From Acinetobacter pittii (lineage in GTDB: Bacteria; Pseudomonadota; Gammaproteobacteria; Pseudomonadales; Moraxellaceae), in NCBI RefSeq assembly GCF_034064985.1, contig NZ_CP139249.1, positions 62,001 through 126,000 of the forward strand: a stretch of 64,000 nt of DNA, written 5' to 3'. The translations under genes and the position numbers were made by a program. The notes beneath the pieces are model-generated. The model saw only the letters and a program-made list of their open reading frames with translations. It was not told the DNA's origin and made no database searches. Positions 47,715 through 57,132 of this stretch are shown here, piece after piece (position 1 is the first letter of the stretch; every line of letters starts with the position of its first letter).

Positions 47715-49073
47715 TTAGGTCATGTTATAGAGTCTTTCTTTTGGAAAAACTGCGGTAAATGTTGATCCTTCATTTTCTTTAGATTGCACATCTAAATATG
47801 CGCCGTGTTGCATCAGCACGTGTTTTACAATTGCTAAGCCTAAACCTGTACCACCTGTTTGGCGACTACGGTCACTGTCAACACGATAAAAGCGTTCGGT
47901 CAGTCGTGGCAAATGTTTAGGGTTAATTCCAATGCCCGTGTCTTGCACACTAAAGTAGGCATGTTCACCATCATCATGCCAGCCAATGGTAATAGTTCCG
48001 CCTTTTGGCGTGTACTTGATGGCATTGGTAATTAGATTACTAAATGCGCTGGCAATTTCCATGTCAGAACCAATCAGGTCACAGTGGCTATCAATGTGTA
48101 AATTGAGCGTGTGTCCATAATCGGCATTGTAGGCCTGAGCATCATCAAACAATTGATTCATTAAGCTCGGCATTTCAATAATCTGATTTTTTGCAATTTT
48201 CTTATTATTTTCTAAATTAGATAACAGCAGTAAGTCATTGACCAACGCATTCATACGCTTGGTTTGTGACTGCATTTGATCAAATGCACGTTTCCAGCGA
48301 GGACTAATATCTTCCTGATCGGTAAATGTCTCGATATAACCACTGAGCACCGTTAATGGCGTACGAAGTTCATGCGAAATATTATCGACAAAGTCTTTAC
48401 GCATTTGCTCAAGGTTATGCATACGAGTCACGTCGTAAGCCACCAATAAACGACTTTCTCCACCAAATCTTGTGAGTTTAACCTGCACATAACGGTCATC
48501 ATCAAAATTTGAGTGAAGCTTAATCCCGTCGGGTGCCTGATCAATATTGTTAAAATATTCAATAAAGGTCGGCTGACGTAAAATGGTTAATAGATTTCGG
48601 CCACGGTCGAGAGGACTGATTCCTAACAAACGTTCGGCAGCAGGGTTCCACCACTCGATTTGATGTTGATCATCAATGAGTACCACCGCTTCAGCAAGGG
48701 CAACTAATGAAGACTGTGCACGGTCAATTAAACCGACCATTTCCGCCTGAACTATTCGTTCCTGACGCTGAGCACGGTAAACATTAAATAACAATGCCCC
48801 CCAAATCCCATTAAGGTTTGGAGGCACGTCATAAGGTTTATTCGCAATCCAGTCATTGACCAGATATAAAGAACGCAACTGGAGTGTAAAAAACACCACG
48901 AAGGCGATAAAAATACAGCTCCAGAAATACCCAATACCGAAACCGACTAAACCGGCAATAATTAGAAAAAATAATAAAAGCCGTAAATCTTGTTTGGCAA
49001 ACGTCCATAAACTACTGTAGCGAGAAAGCTTTTGTTCACGTACCTGTTCAGGGACGGGGTAGGGTTCATACAT
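47715..49073 (-). CDS. phoR: Phosphate-sensing histidine kinase
   Basis: The 452-residue protein has two N-terminal membrane segments (about 32-68), then a PAS domain (about 115-210: ALAEAVVLIDDQHQIEWWNPAAERLLG). The HisKA helix carries the phosphorylated His in NISHELRTPLTVLSGY, and the ATPase domain has NLITNAIKYTPKGG and TGGTGLGLAIVKHV. The lack of a big periplasmic sensor is typical of PhoR. It is 9 bp downstream of phoB. Confidence 0.95.
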   Translation of the reverse strand: MYEPYPVPEQVREQKLSRYSSLWTFAKQDLRLLLFFLIIAGLVGFGIGYFWSCIFIAFVVFFTLQLRSLYLVNDWIANKPYDVPPNLNGIWGALLFNVYRAQRQERIVQAEMVGLIDRAQSSLVALAEAVVLIDDQHQIEWWNPAAERLLGISPLDRGRNLLTILRQPTFIEYFNNIDQAPDGIKLHSNFDDDRYVQVKLTRFGGESRLLVAYDVTRMHNLEQMRKDFVDNISHELRTPLTVLSGYIETFTDQEDISPRWKRAFDQMQSQTKRMNALVNDLLLLSNLENNKKIAKNQIIEMPSLMNQLFDDAQAYNADYGHTLNLHIDSHCDLIGSDMEIASAFSNLITNAIKYTPKGGTITIGWHDDGEHAYFSVQDTGIGINPKHLPRLTERFYRVDSDRSRQTGGTGLGLAIVKHVLMQHGAYLDVQSKENEGSTFTAVFPKERLYNMT

Positions 49074-49082
49074 AAATCTTGG

Positions 49083-49793
49083 TTAACCTGCGGCTAAATC
49101 TGCACGTGTTGAGAAACGGTAGCCAGTTCCACGTACAGTCTGAACAAATCGGTCAACACCAAAAGGTTCTAACACTTTACGTAAACGACGGATATGCACA
49201 TCGATAGTGCGGTCTTCAATATATACATTACCGCCCCATACCTGATCGAGCAACTGGGCACGCGTATATGCACGTTCTGGATGGGTCATAAAAAACGCAA
49301 GTAAGCGATATTCAGTTGGGCCCATATCTAAAATGCTGTTGCCAAAGCTAACACGCTGGCTTACAGGATCAAGAATTAAACCATTGGCATCAATTGTTTT
49401 TTCACCACTTAATGCATTGGCACGGCGCAGAACTGCCTTAATACGTGAAACCAATTCACGTGTTGAGAAAGGCTTCGTCATGTAATCATCTGCACCCGCA
49501 TCAAGGCCTTGTACTTTGTGGTCTTCTTCTCCGCGAGCAGTCAGCATAATCACTGGAATTTCTGCTAGGTTCTCATCGCGTTTTAAGCGGCGACACAAAT
49601 CGACACCACTTACGCCTCCAGGTAACATCCAATCAAGCAAGATAAGCGCCGGACGTTGGTCGACGATAATTTGATGAGCCTGTTTGGCATCTTCTGCCTG
49701 TAAACACTGAAAGCCTGCCATGTCCAAAGAAGTATGGATCATTTCACGAATAGGAAGCTCATCATCGACAATTAAAATATAGTCATCTTTCAC
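49083..49793 (-). CDS. phoB: Phosphate regulon response regulator
   Basis: The 236-residue OmpR-type regulator has a receiver domain with acidic pocket D10-D11, phosphoacceptor D54 (LLDWMLPGG) and K in YMTKPFS. The winged-helix DNA-binding domain has [27 protein letters not shown] and [18 protein letters not shown]. Two 22-bp Pho boxes upstream on the same strand point to autoactivation. Confidence 0.96.
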   Translation of the reverse strand: MKDDYILIVDDELPIREMIHTSLDMAGFQCLQAEDAKQAHQIIVDQRPALILLDWMLPGGVSGVDLCRRLKRDENLAEIPVIMLTARGEEDHKVQGLDAGADDYMTKPFSTRELVSRIKAVLRRANALSGEKTIDANGLILDPVSQRVSFGNSILDMGPTEYRLLAFFMTHPERAYTRAQLLDQVWGGNVYIEDRTIDVHIRRLRKVLEPFGVDRFVQTVRGTGYRFSTRADLAAG

Positions 49794-49832
49794 AACGCAA
49801 TATCCTATAGATTTAACGGTGAACCGTTTTGT

Positions 49833-49854
49833 AGTTATGACAGGCTTATTACAA
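49833..49854 (-). promoter_or_regulatory. Pho box, proximal to phoB
   Basis: On the minus strand the units TTGTAATAAGC and CTGTCATAACT form an 11-bp direct repeat like the PhoB consensus (CTGTCATAAAT units). It lies 40 bp before the phoB start. Confidence 0.6.
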
Positions 49855-49932
49855 AGATTAATTATGACAATTTCATTGCAGAAAAGTCTATAAAATTGAA
49901 TTTAGCAATAATTTGTGACAAAACCAAGGCAA

Positions 49933-49954
49933 ACGTATGACCAAATTATGACAT
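49933..49954 (-). promoter_or_regulatory. Pho box, distal to phoB
   Basis: On the minus strand ATGTCATAATT and TGGTCATACGT form a second 11-bp direct repeat, placed exactly 100 bp upstream of the proximal box. Confidence 0.55.
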
Positions 49955-50047
49955 ATAACCTAAAGAATTCTTAAAATCATTCAATAAGTTACTACATTAA
50001 AGGTTTAACTGGTTTGTCCCATTTATAGCTGTCAAAAAACTTTAATA

Positions 50048-50719
50048 TTATTTTGAAACTTGAGCTAATAAAGATAAGAAAACAATACGGCATGCGGTTA
50101 AAACCTGCTCAAGAGACTGTTCAAACCCTCCCATCACCCATCGAATCGCAATTTGAGTGACATATCCATTCAAACCCGTTGCGATTAAAGAGAGCTCATT
50201 TTCATGGTGCTGAATTTGGGGCATGGTCAACATAACGAAGGCTTGAATCATGCGATCAAACTGGGCGAGTGTTTCTTGAATGGTAGCCTGATTATGTAAT
50301 TCTTGTACTAGAACAGCATCGACATAGACAATACGAGCTAATCTCGGGTCATCTTTTAAGGTCGTCAGCAGTGCTCTTAAACCCGCATCGACCATTTTTT
50401 CTGGATCGGGTGCAGCTTTAATCACGGCTTGCATCAGATTTTGCTGTAATTCTTCAATCATTTTTAAAAAGATGGTTTGGAATAAATCTTCACTCTTTTT
50501 AAATGATTCATAAAAATAACGTTCGGTGAGTTTAGCTTCTTGGCAGACATCTTTTACCGTCACTGAAAAAAAACCAAGAGTTCCGTAGGTTGCAATACCC
50601 GCTTCAATCAGTTTTTCACGGCGTGCCTCTTTACGTTCAGATAGAGATAACCCTTTGAACTGACGTTCTTTACTCACACTTTTTGTTTTCTTTTTACTGG
50701 TTGAGTCGTTAGTCGCCAT
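50048..50719 (-). CDS. TetR-family transcriptional regulator
   Basis: The start at 50719 (MATNDSTSKK) is an ATG; a longer frame to 50770 begins with TTG and has no site. The 223-residue protein has a lysine-rich N-terminal tail and a TetR helix-turn-helix (about 34-80: IATYGTLGFFSVTVKDVCQEAKLTERYFYESF), then a helical ligand domain. It is divergent from an SDR gene whose promoter is covered by a 20-bp palindrome, the likely operator. The inducer is unknown. Confidence 0.86.
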   Translation of the reverse strand: MATNDSTSKKKTKSVSKERQFKGLSLSERKEARREKLIEAGIATYGTLGFFSVTVKDVCQEAKLTERYFYESFKKSEDLFQTIFLKMIEELQQNLMQAVIKAAPDPEKMVDAGLRALLTTLKDDPRLARIVYVDAVLVQELHNQATIQETLAQFDRMIQAFVMLTMPQIQHHENELSLIATGLNGYVTQIAIRWVMGGFEQSLEQVLTACRIVFLSLLAQVSK

Positions 50720-50837
50720 AAATAAATTGTTTCCTAAAGAATGGTTTCCTAATTTATAGGTTTTGGCCAAGTATACTCACTATGATAAAGCCCTCTGCAT
50801 AATTGTGCCATTCTATCTGAAATTACAGTGTACTATA

Positions 50838-50866
50838 TTGACAATGTGTATTGTCAAAATTATATT
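50838..50866 (+). promoter_or_regulatory. SDR promoter overlapped by a palindromic operator
   Basis: TTGACAAT-GTGT-ATTGTCAA (50838-50857) is a perfect 8-bp inverted repeat. Its left arm is itself a consensus -35 (TTGACA); 17 bp later comes TATATT (50861-50866). A repressor bound here would block the promoter. Confidence 0.75.
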
Positions 50867-50929
50867 GAAGGTGTCTAAAGTGCACATGCAATGAACCGAT
50901 TGTGCAAATCGAAAAACAAAGGATGGACA

Positions 50930-51763
50930 ATGAAAAATTTTAAAAACAAAGTCGCTGCAATTACGGGCGCGGGTTCTGGCATTGGGCAACAGTTAGCAAT
51001 TCTTTTGGCAAAACAGGGCTGCCATCTTTCGTTGAGTGATATTAATGAAAAAGGATTACAACAAACTGTCGAGCTTTTAAAGCCTTACAGCAATATTACT
51101 GTCACCACCAAAAAGCTTGATGTGTCTGATCGTGAAGCGGTAAAGCAGTGGGCGCAAGAAACTGTGCAAGATCACGGTTCTGTTAACCTGATTTTTAACA
51201 ATGCTGGCGTTGCGTTAGGTTCGACTGTCGAAGGCGCGACCTACGAAGATTTAGAGTGGATTGTTGGGATTAACTTCTGGGGTGTCGTATACGGTACTAA
51301 AGAATTTTTACCGTTCATTAAGCAAACCCAAGATGGGCACATTATTAACATCTCGAGTTTATTTGGTCTGACTGCTCAACCCACTCAATCTGGCTATAAC
51401 GCAACTAAATTTGCTGTGCGTGGCTTTACCGAGTCATTACGCCAAGAGTTAGATATTGAAAAAAGTGGTGTAAGCTCGTTGTGTGTACATCCGGGGGGAA
51501 TTCGCACCAATATTGCTAAAGCTGCAAAAATGAGTGATAGCTTGAGTACTTTAGGTATGGACCCAGCTAAATCGATTCAAAACTTTGATAAGTTCCTACG
51601 TACTCCACCAGAAGAAGCGGCTCGTCAAATCTTGGATGCAGTTTTGAAAAATAAACGCCGTTTATTGATTGGTAGTGATGCAAAATTTCTTGATGCATTG
51701 CAGCGTTTGTTCCCAACAGGATATCAACGCGCTTCAACCGTTGTGACTAAATGGATGAAATAA
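50930..51763 (+). CDS. Short-chain dehydrogenase/reductase
   Basis: The start at 50930 has AAGGA about 7 nt upstream. The 277-residue protein has the NAD(P) motif TGAGSGIG near residue 11, NNAG near 88, and the catalytic pair Y156-x3-K160 (GYNATKFAVRG). SDRs act on many alcohols and ketones, and the substrate is not evident. Regulated expression by the neighbouring TetR protein suggests response to a xenobiotic or fatty compound. Confidence 0.9.
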   Translation: MKNFKNKVAAITGAGSGIGQQLAILLAKQGCHLSLSDINEKGLQQTVELLKPYSNITVTTKKLDVSDREAVKQWAQETVQDHGSVNLIFNNAGVALGSTVEGATYEDLEWIVGINFWGVVYGTKEFLPFIKQTQDGHIINISSLFGLTAQPTQSGYNATKFAVRGFTESLRQELDIEKSGVSSLCVHPGGIRTNIAKAAKMSDSLSTLGMDPAKSIQNFDKFLRTPPEEAARQILDAVLKNKRRLLIGSDAKFLDALQRLFPTGYQRASTVVTKWMK

Positions 51764-51773
51764 GATTTAAATT

Positions 51774-51806
51774 AAAAAAAGCCATCACATGATGGCTTTT
51801 TTTATG
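51774..51806. terminator. Bidirectional terminator, SDR / MATE genes
   Basis: The stem AAAGCCATCA / TGATGGCTTT with a short loop is flanked by A and T tracts. Confidence 0.9.
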
Positions 51807-51820
51807 GGGTTTGGATGGTT

Positions 51821-53188
51821 CTAAATAAGAACTTTGATCGTCTTTTTCTTCCAAATAAATTGATAATACAAGCCTTGGATAATACATAAACTCACAAATG
51901 CCAAGGCATACGCAACCCAAATGCCTTTAAGGCCCCACATTGAGCTAAACCAATAAGCACATGGAATTTCAATAAATAAAATGGCAGAGATGTTAATCAG
52001 CATTGGAACAGTCACGGTACCGCTCGCACGCATGATAGATGCAAAAATGGCACCTGCACCAAAGAATAAAATCGCCCAAAGTACAATAAACAAAAGCTGT
52101 TGACCTAACACCACCACAGTTGGGTCGGTAATAAACAAAGCCATTAAATATTTTGAAAATAGATAACCAAGTGCAATTAAGGTACCTGTAAATAAAAAGT
52201 TCATTCCCAGAGCCGTGCGAGTTACTCGTGCTAAGAGATCTGATTTACCCGCACCAATCGCTTGCGCTGCAAAAATTGAGGCTGCGATGGAGATCGAAAT
52301 CGCTGGAAACTGAATATAGTTGAGCACCTGATTCACTGCTCCATACGCTGCTGTAGCATGTGAACCATAATGGTTAACCAACCCAACAATAACTAAACCC
52401 GCCATTGAGGTGGTAATCATTTGAATACCAGTTGGGACGCCTAAGCGTAAAATGATTTTGCTTAGTTCTGGATTATGACGGATATGTTGCAGAAGCTGAC
52501 GATTCGGCCGAAGTGGATGATTTTTCTTGTTTAGATAAATCGCGAGAAAAATCAAAATAGCCACATAACCCGTGATCGTTGCGATTGCCGGAGCAATAAT
52601 CCCAAGAGCAGGCAAACCAAAATAACCTTTAAGTAATATTGGGGTAATCACCAAGCCAATCACACTGGTTAAAGCAAGGGCCAGTAAAGGGGTCGTACTG
52701 TCTCCCACACCACGTAAAATTGAAGTGTAAATAATATAGACAAACAGAAGCGGGCTACCAGCTAGCATCCACTGAACATAAGGCAAAGAGAGATGCATCA
52801 CCTTGGGGTCAGTACCCAATAACTCTAAAATATCATGGGCAAAAAACACACCGATAATCGCGGTAATAATTCCACCAATGATGGTCATAAACAGGGTAGA
52901 ACCAACCACACTTTGGACTTTTTCTATATTTTGCGCGCCCCAAGCTTGTCCTACTAAAACAGTAGTACCTGTTGAAATCCCGATAATAAAAGCGAGGAGC
53001 AAAAACAAAATAGGGAAAAAAACCGAGACGGCAGCAATTGCATCTACTCCCATCATTTGACCAACAAAGATGGTGTTAATAGTTCCCGACAAGTTCTGCA
53101 AAATATTGGTTGCAATCAAGGGTAGCAAGAAAACAAAAAATGTTTTCCATAGATTTTGCTGTTGAATTAAGGACTGTCTTGGTGGCAT
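51821..53188 (-). CDS. MATE-family multidrug/cation antiporter
   Basis: The start at 53188 (MPPRQSLIQQ) has GGAG 5 nt upstream; a Met six codons earlier is possible. The 455-residue protein has twelve hydrophobic segments in two repeats, with the MATE feature PLIATNILQNLSGTINTIFVGQMMG near the N-terminus and the matching GVPTGIQMITTSMAGLVIVGLVNHYG in the second half. It likely exports cationic compounds using sodium or protons. It is not AbeM by my reading, but I cannot be sure. Confidence 0.88.
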   Translation of the reverse strand: MPPRQSLIQQQNLWKTFFVFLLPLIATNILQNLSGTINTIFVGQMMGVDAIAAVSVFFPILFLLLAFIIGISTGTTVLVGQAWGAQNIEKVQSVVGSTLFMTIIGGIITAIIGVFFAHDILELLGTDPKVMHLSLPYVQWMLAGSPLLFVYIIYTSILRGVGDSTTPLLALALTSVIGLVITPILLKGYFGLPALGIIAPAIATITGYVAILIFLAIYLNKKNHPLRPNRQLLQHIRHNPELSKIILRLGVPTGIQMITTSMAGLVIVGLVNHYGSHATAAYGAVNQVLNYIQFPAISISIAASIFAAQAIGAGKSDLLARVTRTALGMNFLFTGTLIALGYLFSKYLMALFITDPTVVVLGQQLLFIVLWAILFFGAGAIFASIMRASGTVTVPMLINISAILFIEIPCAYWFSSMWGLKGIWVAYALAFVSLCIIQGLYYQFIWKKKTIKVLI

Positions 53189-53294
53189 GTATTCTCCATC
53201 GCCCATCTCTTTGTTGAGCTGGGCGGATATTCAACTTAGCATATTTGGAGTGAATGACTTGTAGTATTTTTACAGTGCTAAGTGGCTAAATTTA

Positions 53295-54449
53295 TTAACA
53301 TTGATTCAGAATTTCTCCTGCTTTTTGCAGAGTCTCATCGTTTTTAGCAAAGCAGAATCGAATCAAGCGTAAAGACTTAGGGGCTTGCTGGTAGAAAACC
53401 GAAACTGGAATTGCCACAATCTTGTGTTGCTCGGCAAGAAACTGACACATTTCCACATCGTTTAAGTCGGGACGAATTTGGCTGTAATCAAGGTTTTGGA
53501 AATAAGTACCTTGAGAAGGTTTAAGTAAAAAGCGACTATTGTGAATTGCCTGATTAAATCGGTCTCTTTTCGTTTGGTAAAACTGAGAAAGCTCTTGAAT
53601 ATGTTCTGGATGTTGCTCCATATATTGCGCTAGGGCAATCTGACAAGGAGTCGTGCCACAGAAATTCGCATATTGATAAATCTGGCGGAATAAACGCATT
53701 AGCTCAGGTGAAGCGACGCAGTAACCCGTTTTCCATCCCGTCACATGAAAGGTTTTTCCAAAAGACCCAATCACAAAACTACGCTCTCTGAGCTCTGGAA
53801 AATGCAATGCACTAAAGTGTTGTTGACCATCAAAAACTAAGTGTTCATAGACTTCATCGGATAAAACCAAAATATTTTTATCTTGAATCAGTTCAATGAG
53901 TTCTAACCAGTCTTGTTTTGCCCAAATCGTACCTGTTGGATTATGGGGCGTATTCACCACAATCATACGGGTTTTGTCATTGATCAGATCTTTAACTTGT
54001 TGCCAGTTCACCTTAAAGTCAGGTGCTTGCAATGCAATATGAACCGCTTTGCCGCCTGCTAACTCGACAGAAGGGCCATAGCTATCATAACTTGGGTCAA
54101 AAATAATGACTTCATCGCCAGCATTGATGCAGGCTTGTATGGCACAAAAAATTGCAATGGTTGCGCCGGGCGTAATCGTGATTTGAGTAACAGGATCAAG
54201 TTGAATTTGATCACGCTGCTGAAATTGTAAAGCGAGTTGCTCCCTTAAACCGAGAATACCATCGCCAGGCGGGTACTGATTATGTCCAGCTAAAGTCGCT
54301 TGAGATAAGGCTTCAAGTAAGGCTTGTGGCGCCGGAAAATCTGGAAAGCCTTGTGACAGGTTGAGTGCACCTAGACGATGTGCCAGTGCCGTCATGGTAC
54401 TAAAAATAGTCACGCCTTGAGTGGCTAATTTTGACTGTAGCTGAAGCAT
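53295..54449 (-). CDS. PLP-dependent aminotransferase (methionine/kynurenine type)
   Basis: The 384-residue class I/II aminotransferase has NTPHNPTG (N170), the D198-x2-Y201 pair, and K232 in SFGKTFHVTGWKTGY as the PLP lysine. The N-terminal LSQGFPDFPAP motif is typical of the YbdL/kynurenine aminotransferase group, which uses methionine and aromatic amino acids. It is last in a likely operon with DUF445, lipoprotein and DUF924 genes. Confidence 0.9.
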   Translation of the reverse strand: MLQLQSKLATQGVTIFSTMTALAHRLGALNLSQGFPDFPAPQALLEALSQATLAGHNQYPPGDGILGLREQLALQFQQRDQIQLDPVTQITITPGATIAIFCAIQACINAGDEVIIFDPSYDSYGPSVELAGGKAVHIALQAPDFKVNWQQVKDLINDKTRMIVVNTPHNPTGTIWAKQDWLELIELIQDKNILVLSDEVYEHLVFDGQQHFSALHFPELRERSFVIGSFGKTFHVTGWKTGYCVASPELMRLFRQIYQYANFCGTTPCQIALAQYMEQHPEHIQELSQFYQTKRDRFNQAIHNSRFLLKPSQGTYFQNLDYSQIRPDLNDVEMCQFLAEQHKIVAIPVSVFYQQAPKSLRLIRFCFAKNDETLQKAGEILNQC

Positions 54450-54477
54450 ATTGTTCTCTTATTAAAAATATTTAAAG

Positions 54478-55788
54478 TTATAAAATTGACTCAATCACTG
54501 CCCGAATTACACCAAGTGTCAAACCAATAAAGGCACCCACTACAACACCATTTACTCGGATCATATGCAAGTCGCCACCGACTTCGTTTTCAATTTTTCC
54601 AATCATTTCACGTGAGTCCCACTCATGAATGCGCTCACTCACATAGCGTATGATTTTATGGCTATATTGGTCCGTAAAGTTCATGGCAAGTCCTGTCATT
54701 TCTTTGTTGAGAACTTCACGTACTTTTACATTTTGGACAAGGTTTTCACCCAACTGCTGAATGGCAGCTCTGAGGTTCATTGCAATACCAGAGTCTTCTT
54801 TCATTAAATCTTCTTTAATGGCATCGCATAAAATAGTGACAGCACCACTAATGAAATTTAGAACTTGAGGACTATCAAGGAGCGCATCTTTGCCACTATT
54901 TAGACGTTGGCTGGCAATACTCTCAGGGTTTGCCAACTCCAGCATGAGCGAGTGGGCAATAGTTTCAATTTCCTGTCGCCATGGGTGTTCATGGTCAGCC
55001 AGCATTGATTCTACTTTTTCAACCAGTGAATCAATGGTGCGCTGCTGAACATCAATACCGATCCAGCTTGCACCTTTTGCAAGAGACCAGACGCCCAGCG
55101 CTTTAAACATTTTTCTTGTCAATTCGCGAGTTTTATCCGGATTTTGTACCACCCACTCATGCGCGATATCGAGGCCACGTTGCAGTACATCTTGATGGAA
55201 ATCATTTTCCAATACTGCACGCAGCATTTCACTCGCAAGTTTATTGACTTGAGTGTTACGCACCCATTGCACACTATTGTTTTGCACGAAATTGGCAATT
55301 TGTTCTTGGCTAACAAATTCAAAAACTTTAGGTACAGTTTGTTGAATGAGCCGCACCACTTGTGTATTGTTTTGCGGACTTGCCAACCATTGACCGATTG
55401 CGAGGCTTAAGTCTGTTTTTTCTAAGCTTTTTTCGACCACTTGAGGCGAAAGAAAATTTTCCTGTACAAAACGGCCCATTGACTCTGCAATGCGTGCCTT
55501 GTTACGCGGAATAATCTCGGTATGGTCCCGTAAAAACTTAGGAATTGGTAACTTACCAAAAGGGTTGCGAAACAGAACTGTAATTGCGTACCAATCGGCT
55601 AGACCACCCACTACACCTGCTTCGGCCCCTAGCATCAAAATATGAATAAAACCTGTGTATTCTGGCAGAAAACGGTCGGCTACCATCAGTGCAATCCACA
55701 GCACAACGACGATGATCAGCGCTAGGGTAGCAAAATATTTACTACGTTTAAGACTGGGCACGTGGTGAACTTCTTCTGCCATACTCAT
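54478..55788 (-). CDS. DUF445 family membrane protein
   Basis: The 436-residue protein has two N-terminal hydrophobic segments (about 17-60, with GGLADWYAITVLFRNPFGKLPIPK just after), a long helical cytoplasmic middle, and a C-terminal hydrophobic helix (VNGVVVGAFIGLTLGVIRAV). This matches DUF445, of unknown function. The ATG has AGGAT upstream. It is 13 bp from the upstream lipoprotein gene and 28 bp from the downstream aminotransferase gene. Confidence 0.88.
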   Translation of the reverse strand: MSMAEEVHHVPSLKRSKYFATLALIIVVVLWIALMVADRFLPEYTGFIHILMLGAEAGVVGGLADWYAITVLFRNPFGKLPIPKFLRDHTEIIPRNKARIAESMGRFVQENFLSPQVVEKSLEKTDLSLAIGQWLASPQNNTQVVRLIQQTVPKVFEFVSQEQIANFVQNNSVQWVRNTQVNKLASEMLRAVLENDFHQDVLQRGLDIAHEWVVQNPDKTRELTRKMFKALGVWSLAKGASWIGIDVQQRTIDSLVEKVESMLADHEHPWRQEIETIAHSLMLELANPESIASQRLNSGKDALLDSPQVLNFISGAVTILCDAIKEDLMKEDSGIAMNLRAAIQQLGENLVQNVKVREVLNKEMTGLAMNFTDQYSHKIIRYVSERIHEWDSREMIGKIENEVGGDLHMIRVNGVVVGAFIGLTLGVIRAVIESIL

Positions 55789-55801
55789 AAATTTATCCTA
55801 T

Positions 55802-56365
55802 TCATTTTTGTTTTACTGGAGGCTCGGGTGGTGGCAACAGCGCTCCTGTCGGACTCAATCCATATTTTTGTCCGATTGATTTCAAGATCAAGGTTGCATC
55901 AAAAGCGTCTTGAGGAGCCTGCTTTTGATCCCGATAACATTCAATAGTATACGACACTTGAACAGGGTCGATATTGACCACTTGTGGGAAATCATAGAAC
56001 GGATCATGCCAGAAACCCGGATAGCGACGACCATAACCATAAGGATAAAAGCTTGGAGCTGATGGATAAACCACAGCCTGACGTGGTGGTTTCTGACTTT
56101 GGTTACTTGGGTCATTCAGTACTTTAAAAAAGCGGAAACCTTTTTGTACGGTCGTTTGCGCTGATTTTACCAAAGTGATTTCTTCAGCTGCACCGTAACT
56201 CATATTCGGATCGGCTTGAAAACTAATACGAAACGTTTGCGCATTTAAAGGGTATGCGGAAAACTGACCAAGTTGATCAAAGGTTTTTGGTTTACTTGGA
56301 GTCGTTGCACAAGCAGTTAAGGTTAAGGCAGTGCCTAATGCTAAACAAAGAGAGAGATATTTCAT
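55802..56365 (-). CDS. Lipoprotein of the CC0125/CC1285 type
   Basis: The start at 56365 has GGGAG about 7 nt upstream. The 187-residue protein has a lipoprotein signal (LTLTAC, Cys at residue 19), a domain with FRISFQADPNMSYGAAEEITLVKSAQ, a proline/tyrosine-rich stretch (about 95-125), and a C-terminal tail rich in proline. The FxGN-like layout resembles small proteobacterial lipoproteins of unknown function. It is in the DUF924-DUF445 operon. Confidence 0.75.
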   Translation of the reverse strand: MKYLSLCLALGTALTLTACATTPSKPKTFDQLGQFSAYPLNAQTFRISFQADPNMSYGAAEEITLVKSAQTTVQKGFRFFKVLNDPSNQSQKPPRQAVVYPSAPSFYPYGYGRRYPGFWHDPFYDFPQVVNIDPVQVSYTIECYRDQKQAPQDAFDATLILKSIGQKYGLSPTGALLPPPEPPVKQK

Positions 56366-56424
56366 GGTGAACTCCCAGCTGAGCATTAAAACAAAGATGA
56401 CTCAGCATTAAAAATTAAGAAGCT

Positions 56425-56964
56425 TTAAAAACTACTGTTCGGTTCTAATAAAAATTCGGTTTCCTCTGGAGTAGAAACACGTCCGAGAATGGTATTGCGA
56501 TGAGGATAACGTCCAAAGCGATCTATAATCACTTTATGCTTTTTCTCAAAACTTAAATTAATTTCATTGCCGAGGCGTTGAAAAAGTTTCAAGGCAAACT
56601 CATGGATCAATTTTGATTCACTATGCATAAATGGCATATATAAAAAAGAGCGTTGCTCTGGATTAAGCTGTGCATCGAGTTGCAAACTAATTGCTTCTTG
56701 TGCCAAAGCTAATGCCAAGCTGTCATAGGCAAAAGATTGGGGCTGATCACGATAGATGTTGCGAGAAAACTGGTCTAGTACAATAATCTCTGCCAAACGA
56801 CCTTCAGCCGTTTTTCGCCAAGACCAGAGTTCTGCTTGAGTTGCCTGTCGATGAACATCAGAAAAATTTTCACGGATTTTTTTGTCAAAATCATCACTTT
56901 TCGCAAACCAAAGTGAACGGTGTTCAGGTGAAAACCAGAAGTTTAAAATGTCTTGATCGTTCAT
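56425..56964 (-). CDS. DUF924 family protein
   Basis: The 179-residue helical cytoplasmic protein matches DUF924 by DILNFWFSPEHRSLWFAKSDDFDKKIR, ILDQFSRNIYR-type block VLDQFSRNIYRDQPQSFAYD, and FGRYPHRNTILGR. The fold is TPR-like and the function unknown. It is first in a four-gene leftward operon and divergent from gshA. Confidence 0.9.
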   Translation of the reverse strand: MNDQDILNFWFSPEHRSLWFAKSDDFDKKIRENFSDVHRQATQAELWSWRKTAEGRLAEIIVLDQFSRNIYRDQPQSFAYDSLALALAQEAISLQLDAQLNPEQRSFLYMPFMHSESKLIHEFALKLFQRLGNEINLSFEKKHKVIIDRFGRYPHRNTILGRVSTPEETEFLLEPNSSF

Positions 56965-57132
56965 GATATTGACAACTCTTTAGCAATTATTCTTCAATAA
57001 AATCACAATTCTTTCGTGTCTTAAATAACAAGATTGTGATAAAAATTGCCAAACTGGAATGATGTGATTATATAAGTAACCGTATCATCTCACGATTTTG
57101 TATATAGTGATCTTTAATAAGCGAGCAAATGC

